NCBI RefSeq assembly: GCF_965363235.1
Contig: NC_134847.1
Location: 52,360,439 to 52,424,438, forward strand
Direction: 5' to 3'
DNA length: 64,000 nt
Origin: Mytilus galloprovincialis
Taxonomy: Eukaryota; Mollusca; Bivalvia; Mytilida; Mytilidae
The translations under genes and the position numbers were made by a program. The notes beneath the pieces are model-generated. The model was not told where the DNA came from. It was given only the letters and a program-made list of their open reading frames with translations, and ran no database searches. Of this stretch, positions 23,401 through 35,400 are shown piece after piece; positions within the stretch are counted from its first letter, which is position 1, and each line of letters opens with the position of its first letter.

Positions 23401-26400
23401 TTCATCGTTGTATTATGCTCACAATCATTTACATGACAATAGATTTATATGAAGTTACTGCACTGATATTAGTACCTTGAATATTCCTCAATGTCAAGCT
23501 TGTGGACATTAAATACTTTTTTGTCACTCATCAGGAACACTGATCTTAAATATCCCAAGAAAGCCTAAAAAAAAACGACACACATCAACACTATTTTATA
23601 TATCTAAATAGCATGAAGTGAAACAGAGAGCAATAATAAAAGCAAATTGGCATAACTCATTAATACAGCAACCCAATGACACAAACATTGCGAGACATGT
23701 GTACTTTATCAGAATAAGAGTGGTTAATTAGCTTAAAAAAAAACTAAATAGAAAGTTCAATTGATCAACTTTTGTCATATGCTTCCAAAGTACATTTCTT
23801 ATGTCAGGCCAGAGTTGGTTTATGGATTTTCCCCATGAAAAAGTCCGGTCAGAAATTTTATCATCATTTCTTATAAATGTATTTTAGTTCGACAAAATAT
23901 TATTGCTTAGCTGAAATAAACATCGCATGAAAAAAGGGGGTTTGTGTCCACGGATAAAGACGAATTTAAATTGTCATTTCACAAACATAGCCCTTAATAA
24001 ATTTCAGGAAATTTGGTGGTTACTGATCTTCAAACACGAAAACTGATAAAGAAAAAAATGCAAAAGCGTTGTACTAAAATTTTTCAACACACGTCTAAAA
24101 CGTAATAGACTCCTCCACTGGAAAAACGAGGATATCGGGTTCATCAGTTGTTATGCATTCCCGATTTATATATCCAAATGTATGATTCTTTTTTTATTAT
24201 CAATGACACAAGTCTGAAGAATATTCCAAAGGATTTGTTTTAATTAAGTTCTTCAACTTGATGTCTTGCACGGTTGGACAAGTTCATTTTCCATCTTTTT
24301 ATCTTACGGAATGACGACAAATACGGGAAACGAACTTAATTTGTAATGAGTTTTAAACACCGGTTTCGTTCCACAAAATTATTTGCGCAAACAACATTTC
24401 AAGGTCAGTTAGGATTGATTTGTCTATTTTTAGATAGGTGAATAGGAAGTTTTAAATCTAACAACAGAAAGTGTTATCAATTCATTTGTGTTTAATGCAT
24501 TTCATTTCATGAAAAAAGCATATTTTATTTATTTTTTTAGAGATAATGTTTTTGTTAGGGTTGGCTGGAATAAAAAAGCATGAAAATTCAATTTTATTTT
24601 TTATTCTGCAAATCAGCAAAATCTGGTCGGCGGATCCTTTAACCAACAAATTAAAAAATCCTGGCCTCAGGACCATCAATAACTGAATACACTGTGTGGG
24701 TATTTCTTGCACATTGTAGAAGGCTGTACGATGATCCATAATGGTAATCATACCACATAGCCTTATCTTTATAACAATACACAATGTACAGACAATTTTC
24801 TGGTGGCATGTTTTTAAACAAAATGTCTTTCTACAACCTAAACAGTGGTCCACAGACACATGTGGCCAATAAGGACCTTTTCTTGCGAGTGTTTAAATTA
24901 TATTTTTTGCAATAATTCATCTACAGATAAACAAGTTGAAGTGTTTGGGTCTTTTATTAAAAAGACATTGTGAGTGTCACAAACATGTTCAATCCATCAC
25001 ATTCTATATGTGTCTGGCCAAATTCCAGAGCCTGTAATTCGGTGGTTTTTGTTTGTTGCTGTATACTATGTCTATTTTTTTTATTTTTTGTTGTTGGTTC
25101 TTCATATTTAGTTTGTTTCACATTTTTTATCTTTGGTTTTTGCTCACTGTTAAAGGCCAAATGGTGCTTAAATCTATGTCATTTTGATAATTATCTCATT
25201 GGCAATCCTATCACATTACCATATCTTACAATATTTTGAAGACTGATAATTTGTTTAGAATTACCCTCTGTGCCATTTCTTTTAGATGGGGGTCAGCTGC
25301 ACAATTAGATTCTAACTTATTCTGTATACTCCATATCTTCTTAGAATTAACTCTGAAAAAAATAAAACACATAAATGCATAGTGGTAAATTAACAATCTC
25401 AGACACACCAGCTAATTTGGATGTTTCTCAATTTAAAAAAAATAGCAAAGATATATATACTTTCAGAGTCAATTTTGTGAATGTGATTTTTATTGAAAAT
25501 TTTCAAGGAAAAGATGATGCTCCACCTTGCATATAAAGATATAAAGGGACATAACTTAAGAAGGGTAAAAGTTACACTACCCAAATTTATACTTGACTTA
25601 AGTTTTTTGGTAATAAGCATTTTGTATAAGTTTCATAATTTTTGGTTGAGGCAAACTAAATTTAGAGAAAGGAAACCTATTTTTGGACGTAAAGACGTTC
25701 AAATGGACATTGTTAAACTTTATGTTCCCTCTGCTATAGCAGGGGAATAAAAAATTAATCTGTATGGTATCATTTTCAATAATGTATTAAAAATACAGTT
25801 TCAGATCAACAGGCATCACAAAAAAGTATGGTGACATTGTAAAGAGATTTGACTGTATTTACTTAATACATTCTATAGGTATTTTTTTATCTTTTATATT
25901 TGACTGTACTTACTCAATACATTCTATAGGTATTTTTTTATCTTTTAGATTTGACTGTACTTACTTAATACATTCTATAGGTATTTTTTTTATCTTTTAT
26001 ATTTGACTGTACTTACTCAATACATTCTATAGGTATTTTTTTTTATCTTTTATATTTGACTGTACTTACTTAATACATTCTATAGGTATTTTTTTATTTT
26101 TTATATTTGACTGTACTTACTCAATACATTCTATAGGTATTTTTTTTAATCTTTTATATTTGACTGTACTTACTTAATACATTCTATAGGTATTTTTTTC
26201 TTTTAGATTTGACTGTACTTACTTAATACATTCTATAGGTATTTTTTTATCTTTTAGATTTGACTGTACTTACTTAATACATTCTATAAGTATTTTTTTA
26301 TCTTTTAGATTTGACTGTACTTACTTAATACATTCTATAGGTATTTTTTTTATCTTTTAGATTTGACTGTACTTACTTAATACATTCTATAGGTATCTTT

Positions 26401-29400
26401 TTATCTTTTAAATGATAGGTTATTGTAAAGAGCTTTGACTGTACTTACTTAATACATTCTATAGGTATCTTTTTATCTTTCAAATGCTGAACCATAGCTT
26501 CTTCCTCTGAAGGTAACAATAGCAACATGGCCTCTCCTCCTTTCTCATATCTGTGGAAAATTATGCAAATATTATAGGGAATAATTTAGTATTCATCATT
26601 AAATAAATTTTTCACAACTATTTGGCAACTGTAGCAATAAGAAACTCAAAATGATAACATAAAGCAGAAGATTTCTCAGTTTTCAAAATTTGTTTTAAGA
26701 AGTTCTTATCTGACAATTGTATTAAAAAAAAATTCTCTTCCCACCAAACATTTTGATAATTAATTGATTGAAAACAATTTTCTTTAAAAAAAAATCAATT
26801 GTATATGTAGAAAAGAATGATAGCATATAACATGTATAAGGAAATTCAAAACTGAAATCAGATTTCACTTGTGAATTTTTCTCTATTTGTCTGTCCCAAG
26901 ACAGGAGCTTGTAATTCAGTGGTTTAGTTGTTGCTGTAAATAAATATATAGTATATGTTTTTGTTATAAAGTGCTTTGCACATAAAATCAGACTGCAGGT
27001 TTTTCTTGTTTTTGTTTGAATGGCCACAGTCTTGTATAGCTTGCTATGAGGAATGAGTTTTGCTCATTGTTGAAGGCCTTACAGTGTCTTACTCCTTTGT
27101 CAGTTAGTATTTTGTGGTGATGTGTCTTTTTGGCAATGATGACACATCTTATTTTTACAAGTGAAACTTTTTGCAAGGTTGAATATCTTTCGCCAACAAA
27201 ATATTGGTTTATCTCCCTTAGAACATGTTTTTCAATGTCCTCATCAAATTTATGGTGGTCATTTGATAATTTTCACAGATTTTCTCATAACATACATTAG
27301 CATTTATTTTTTATTTTTGCAGTTTTATAAAATAATGAAATGTGTGAATAATCTTTTAAAGGACAATACATTTCACAATTTTATTTGTATCATAAACATA
27401 GCAATATCTTGTACAACTAAAAACTTCAATTTACGACAGAAATAACTTTTTATTTTATTTTTATTTTGAAAGATTTTATGGCAACAAGTGCTGTAAAAAA
27501 ACATGCATGCTTTTGTATAAAAGGTCACAAGTGCTAAATTTTGTCCATGATTAAAGATGAAACTTTTTGGAATACTGTAGATTCATTGTTAATCATTGGA
27601 TACCAATTTTTGCATGGATTTCGCTGGTACAGACAGGGAAACCACAAATTTAAATGTTCTATGAAATTGCAAATTAACTATATGGTTAAATACAGACCAC
27701 GAAAATCAAATATCCACGGAAATGCAAGTTATCCTCAATCCACATGAACTAAATTCATGACAAAATCTTTTAAATTTTCTCATCCTAAATACCTTGCTGT
27801 TCTCCCAGCTCTGTGTATGTATGTGTTAGCATCTTCTGGACAGTCCATTTGTATTACCCAGTTAACAGCAGGAAAATCTACAATTATTTATTGACAAACA
27901 TCACAACATGCTACTTTATCCAAACTTTTGGTCCGGATCAAGTTTATTCCAGAAACATGCATCAAGTTGACTGACATTGCTATCATGCATTTATAACTTA
28001 AACAGGTTACTTATTAAATAAACCTCTGAAACCTACAATTGCTTTGCAAACTTATTGCCATCTAGCTACTGAGAAAAATGCAATTTTTCAGGACTTACAG
28101 GACACCAAATAATTTATCAATTTATTGTGAAACTTTGAAAAGAATTATGGATTCCATTTCAGTAAATTCTGAACAAAACAATTTGAAGGTAAAATAAACT
28201 GTTATCACAGAGATATGTCTAACCTTTTTGTAATTTTGATTGTGCAAATGATGAAATCAACATAGCAATACTCTGACATCTCACACAAGTTATGCAAATA
28301 TTCAAAGTCAATGAACCATGACTGAGTTACATGGCTAAACAATCTCCATGTAAATGAGATGTGCCAATGCTAATACAACTGCATAACAAATACCACTGAC
28401 TTATTATAAGTCATTCCCAAACCTAAATACAAACATTAACTTATAAACTATGTGAAAGTTTCAAAGTCAATGAAACATGAAGAGGGGGGTGGGGGGTGGG
28501 GGGTGGGGTGGGGGGGGGGGGGGGGCTGGCTATACAATCTCCATGGAAACGATACTTGAAAATGCAAATAAATTTGCATACCAAATATAATTGACTTACC
28601 ATTAGAAGTTCATCTTAAATTGATCAAATCACAAACTAATACATGTAGACTAAGATAAGTTTCATAGTCATTAGACTGTGACTGAGGGGTGAGGCCAAAT
28701 ATTTTCCATTGAAATGAGATGTGCCAATGATTTTACAACTGAATACTAATTAGCATTGGCCTACCACTAATGGTTCCCCTTCAACTGACCTAAACACAAA
28801 TTAATACATGATAACTTAGAAAAATGTTCAAAGTCAATAGACCATGACTAAGGGGGCGGAACCAAATTATCTCCATGGAAATGAGATATGCCAATACTTA
28901 TACAACTGCATACCAAATATCATTGACCTACCACTTGTGGTTCACCATAAACTAGACCTAATCACAAATTAATACATTGTTGACGCCATCGCTGGAAACA
29001 GCGTACCTATGTCTCGCTTTTTGACTCCGTCAAGGGGAGACAAAAAACCTCTCTATATTCTGTATGTATTTGTTCCAAGTCATGAGTCTTTAATTCCAAG
29101 ATTGTTGTTTCTTACTGACTGTTAGTTTTAGAATTGTTTTACATCTGTCATTTAAAGCTTTTATTGCTTGCTCTGTGGTATGAGTTTTGCTCATTGTTGA
29201 AGGCAATTACCCATAATTCCTAATTTCTACTTCATTTGGTTTCTGGTGGAGATTGGTTTATCTATTTATTGGCAATCATACCACATCTTCTTATCTTTAT
29301 TCTAATCCTCTAGCAGCAATAATTGTGGCAAATAAAACAGTTTAAGGGTCAAACAAACCTAATCCTCTAGCAGCAATATCAGTGGCAAATAAAACAGCAT

Positions 29401-32400
29401 GTTTCTTTCTACAGAATTCTCTATAAGCTGAAACTCTTTTTAACTGATTCATTCCACCATGTAAACAAAGTACCGTGACACCTGGTCGAAATCTTCTAAA
29501 ACATTCAAAGATGAACTTCACCTACAAATGGTAATAAAATCCTCTTTGAGTGTTCTTTAGTATTTCAATATTAAAAACAGAAATCTTATATATTTATGTA
29601 TAATCATATAAACTTAATTTTTGAACTTACAAAACAGAAAATGTAACATGAATGGTTTGCTTTAAAAATTGCAAATGGAACTCATTTTAAGCAATTTTCA
29701 AAAATGCCAATGTGCTCTCAAATTTCAATATAACAAGAATGTGTCCATAGTACATGGAATCCCCACTCGCACTATCATTTTCCATGTTCAGTAGACCATG
29801 AAATTGGGGTCAAAACTTTAATTTGGCATTTAAAATAGAAAGATCATATCATAGGGAACATGTGTACTAAGTTTCAAGTTGATTGGACTTCAACTTCATC
29901 AAAAACTACCTTGACTAAAAACTTTAACCTGAACTTCGCACTATCATTTTCTATGTTCAGTGGACCTTGAAATTGGGTTCAAAACATTAAATTGGCATTA
30001 AAATTAGAAAGATCATATCATGGGGAACATGTGTACTGAGTTTAAAGTTGATTGGACTTTAATTCCATCAAAAACTACCTTGACCAAAAACTTAAACCTG
30101 AAGCAGGACGAACGGACACACAGACGAACGAATGGACGCACAGACCAGAAAACATAATGCCTCTCTACTATCGTAGGTGGAGCATGAAAAAGCGTGGTCA
30201 AACGACTTGTTTTATCGTTAAAATTCATCTAGATTAATGAAATTACAGTTATTCCATATGGGTTGGGAAAACCTAATGCATAAAGTTTAAAGGTTTGATT
30301 ACCTTGCTTCCTTTGTTTGTAAAAATGTTTGATCAAGCATTGTTATTAAGATTAACATCTGCAACCAATAGATAAGACAAGGCTTCTTCAGCTTGTATAA
30401 CGTTATTAGATGCTTGAGCAAACATTTATATAAACAAAGCAAGCAAGACAACCAAATCAAACCACATGCATTAAGAAAATATCTCTAAGGACTTTTTTAA
30501 ATAGTATATAATGACAAAATCTTACTTGTTTGCAGCTTGACATGAAAATTAAGACTTTAGACTTCAGATGATTCTTCACAAATGACCATAAAATATTCAT
30601 CTTGTCATGAAGCTCACATACAATATAACTCTGAAATGAAAAATATAAAATAGCCTCTACCAAAAGAAAATAATGTTTTACTTATCGATGTTATTTACAA
30701 TTCTTATAAATTTAGATACCTTTTTCCTTATATGTGAAACTGTTCAAGGAATAGAATCTTTTCAATTTGATTTAAATGTAAAAACTTTCAACAGTATATA
30801 ATCTACTAGATATTGCATCCTGATAGAAGTAACTTCTTTACTAGTTAATTTGTTGAAATATTTAGAAAATTCAACAATAGAAAGTGGACAGATATAGTTC
30901 CAGTGTGATCAGGGATCTCCATGGCCTGTTTAACGATGGCGCCCCGCCATCGTTCAAATGTCTTGCTTGCGCCATCGTCAAATGACTCACGCCATCGTTA
31001 AATTGTCTTGCGCCATCGTTAAATTGTCTTCCGCCATTGTTCAAAACTTCATCGCTTTTTGTAGCCCGACGCCATTTTTTTTATCAATTATAATCAAATG
31101 CATGTAATTGTATAACCCTTAGGCTTTTTATGTTATAATCCAATACAGTTCTAACGCCTGAGGGATATCCGGATTGAGATTGCTAATCACTTGTACCTGA
31201 GCATGTACAGGTAGATCAACAAACCAGACAGGAGTATACTATCTGAGGATAGACGATCCATTTGTCGAATTATTCAACTAAGTTTCAGCAAATGATTATG
31301 ATAATTTAGATTAAATAAATAAATTAATAATCCAGTTACAAAGAAAACAGTTTAACAAGTCGTCTCGAACACGTGCTTTATTTTGACTTACACAATCAGC
31401 ATCCCCCTGTTTTAAGAAGTACAAAATAAGACAAAATAACAGTAAATATTATTTCATTGCAAATAACTCGAGTACTGTTGTAACGATAATTTAGAATTAC
31501 TTTAAAAGTTTAAAAGTAAAAACTTAAATATTTCCTGTAAGAGAAATGCCGTATCGTAATTCCGAATTCATTTCGTATACAGTGATATTGTTTGCCTCAA
31601 ATTACAGCCGAAATTCGGCCTTTTCCCCTAGAGAAAATTCCCAATTACTAAAAAAAATGGCTTAAAATTCCTCCCAAAAAGGTCTACATTTTCCCCAAAC
31701 AGTGATGACATTGGTAGTAATGTTTGTAAATATTGTATTCATGTTATTATTTTGATATTATAAAGCACTTTTGAGATCCGGTTTTCTGATCAGAATCATC
31801 ATGGTGTTTGTAACACATATGGTTTTCAATGCATTAAGTGCCATCATTGCTTCTGTTTCTTTCCCCTCTACGATTAGTACCTTCCAGGTTGAAAATGTCT
31901 GCCAACCAAAATATACATGAAAAAACTGCAAAAAAAACCAGCAAAGGTCAGCAAAAAATCGGAGATGTGTTTAGAATAATATTTCCCAATTTCAATAAAA
32001 AATATGCATTTTTCCCAATAAAAAACGGTAGAGGTAGTTTTGAAAAAAGACAACAATATCACTGGTATATTACAATCAAATTGATACATCCGCGTTTCCG
32101 GTTTCTATTCAGACTCGAAAGATGCATGTTGCACAGCATCAATTTGCCAGATAAAGTCATTAAAAACATTTTCATTTGTCAACGTTTGCTTTACAAATCT
32201 CTTTAACCTTTTACATAACCCGTACGAATCGTTTTGTTGTTGCAGCAAATCAGCCATACCGGTAATGGGTTCTGAATTTGACAGTGTCCATGAAAAATAA
32301 GCTCCACATCATATGATTTTTAACCCCCATAACTAGTACCAAAAATACATACCAAAAATACAAGAAATCTACATGGAGACCTTTATGACAGCTTTTGGTC

Positions 32401-35400
32401 ATTCTCGACGAAGGGGGGACCATGAAGACTTGGCATTTAAATGGTTAAAAACGGCAATAAATGAAAATATTGATACTTCTAATTCTATAATGAAAATTCA
32501 AATAAATATAATTTAAATAAGCAATGAATTAGCATGTTCACTATTTCTTGTATGGAGGGATAAACTACTTCCAATCGCGCTACACTCTACAGCGTAGATA
32601 CGGTTTGTAATCGAGAAAGTTCCTCCATCGTTCAATTTTCATCCATGGAGATCCCTGGTGATGTTGTATTTTTTTAATTAGAAACAAATATTGTTAAAGG
32701 GAAACTTCGCAAAAATATCAAAAATTGATATTATGTTCATTCTGTATAAAAATGCTCAAATTCATAGATATTAAAGTTTTATTCCGCTAGATAAGCGATC
32801 ACCATCGATTTTAAATTTAGAGTATCAATTCTCTGCGATCCGCCATTTTGTCTTCTTTCCCGATTAATAAAAACGATATGTCTATAAACCACAAAGAAAC
32901 AAAACTACAGTAACCGATGTAGTCGTAATTGCGTGTCGATATCTTGTCAATCGTACGGTTGTTTTATCCGACTAACTAACTTGATACGAAAAATATTCTT
33001 ACTTTTTTTAAATTACCATGGTCTGTTGTTTTTAAACTGTTGATATTGGAATTAGGTGAAAAGTCAAAGTTGAAATCATAAATAAGTGTTCCGTGAAAAT
33101 TGTTTTCGAAAATCTAATTTGTTCATAATTCTTTAAAGTAATAAACAAATATATTTTGATCTTCCCTCATCTGATCACCAGCATGGCTAAAGGTATTACT
33201 TCCAAAGGTATTGTGAGGGGTGTGAGGTGACACGTCCAGGTATTCAAGAGATTTCCTGTCGGGCTTGCAAGTTCATGCATCGTTTCACTTCTGCAGGTAT
33301 TGATCAGTGTACACGGCTGATAACTTATTTATAACTTATAACTTTCAATTTTGAACTATCAGATGAATAATATACAACTCTGTCTTACTTGTCATAACTA
33401 AACTCATACGCTTGTTTATAAGAAATAACATTTCTGGTGTAAAGAATATAATTCATAAACATATAAATAATACCCAAAAAATAAGATTTGATGAAATTAA
33501 AATCTATTTAAATATTTTTTCCAAGGGTGAATTTGGGAAAATGTAATATATAGTCATTGTCAATAGTGAAGGACAGATTGGAACAGACCAGAAATATTGA
33601 TTTAAAAAAATGTACGCACTTGCCGACGATTCGTTTATACGACTGGATAGAAAGTTACGGAACTATAGCGCAATTTAAAATATATACATGTATACATTGA
33701 ACATAAGAAAAAAACATATATTTTGAATAAATAGGGGTAAAAGTGTTGTAAATAGACTAGTCCACGTATGCCAACAGTATGTAATCATCGAATGTCGATA
33801 GACTATTGTATACCAGAAGAAGAAGAGAACCAATTTGATTTAAATACAGGTCGATGTATAACTTTTGCTTTGGTTCATTGAAGCTGTGGACCTAGTAAAA
33901 TCACAGATTTATATTTCAATAAGATTGTTCTCGAAAAAAGGAAGTAATTCGTCATCACAATTGTTATATATGCCACTGGACGAACACTAATTATCCCCAG
34001 GGAATGTGAATATTTTGCTGGGAAACTTTTGAGTATCAAAGTTTCAAATTAATTTCGGGATTTATTTTCTTTCTTGGTATTCAATAACAGAAAAAAGAAT
34101 AAATTACTTGTTCGCTAAATAGGGGTATTTTTGTCAGATAAAAGACTTTTAGTTATATTTAAAAAATAGGGAAATATGACATTAAATTGGTTCTGTCTTT
34201 TTTTTAAACATCGTTAAAAAGATGTGTGTCTAAGGTGAACGCCACAAGAACCCTGTAATACTAGTACGAGAGTATAGCATGTAAACATTCCTTCTCAATA
34301 ATATGGTTGTATTGGAAATCTTTTCATACAGATTGACAACTCATTGTCCGATATGCATGTAATATTTGCCACATGACGCCCATAGTTCTTTCTACCATCA
34401 TCATCTTATTCTGTGATATTGCTGTAAACATCGATGGTTCACACCCAAACAAAATGGGAGTAATGGACCTTCAGAGCTTCTCCGTGTTATACACTTGTGA
34501 AATATATAGACGAAATTTCTGTATTGAAATGAATCTACATCTCACAAACAGGATTTTCAAATAACGATTGTGAGTAATCACCTTACAAACCAATATAAAC
34601 GTATGGCAAGATATAACCATGAAGGAATTTAGTTTTTGTCAGACGCAAGAACTCATCACTATATATATCATAAACGTATACGTATATATATGCATACAGT
34701 TTCAAATATTAAGAACAAGCCGTCGATGTCGATAGTCTGTTTTCTAACTGTTCAGAGTTAGACATGTCACTTGTTCATTCTTGGAAGCCTTCATATTCCC
34801 CGTCTAACGATGGGAACTCTTTCTGGTTGTGTTGACTATGAATGCTTGTATGGTAATTCTGTCGTTTATCTGTACAAGCGGTTGCATTTCCTCTCCTTTC
34901 CCAACAAACAAACGAACGAAACGCCACTAGTCTGATTTCTCTGGAGCTCATCCTCAATGGCTCTTATACGTCAGGAAACTTACATGTATACTAATAATGA
35001 TTGTTTCAAGAACAACGATGTATGGACGAACTATTATAAATTCGTCAATATCAGTTATGCATGACTAAAATATAACTTTTATTACAACTACTGTATTACT
35101 TATTTGGATTAATGACGGCTATCATGTTCAACATTGCACAAATATTATCATAGAATTTTAAAAAAAATCCTCAAAAATCCTCAAAAGAAATAATGCCTTA
35201 GCTTAGATAATTGATATTCTTTTAACAAAAAGTTCGTGTAAATGATTGTCAAATGAATTTAATTATGTAAGAATAAAATGTTAAAAAGAAACTAAAAAAA
35301 AATCATGCATGTTGTATGTTGTATTTTTTTGTCAATTAAAAACTTTAAAATTGCAATAGTTTTATTAGCATTTAAACACAGCCAGATTTGAATACAAGTT

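Noticed and set aside
22858-23480. Long open frames on both strands with repeating [10 protein letters not shown] or [10 protein letters not shown] peptides
   Set aside because: They are products of a 30-bp array whose length is a multiple of three; the array lies in a DDX10 intron and has no coding context.
24482-24859. 125-codon minus-strand frame with several Cys
   Set aside because: Lies in DDX10 intron 12 across a dispersed repeat; no recognised domain and no splice or conservation support.
34373-34564. 63-codon frame with a signal-peptide-like start
   Set aside because: Lies inside a TTAA-flanked element, unrecognised, with no supporting exons.
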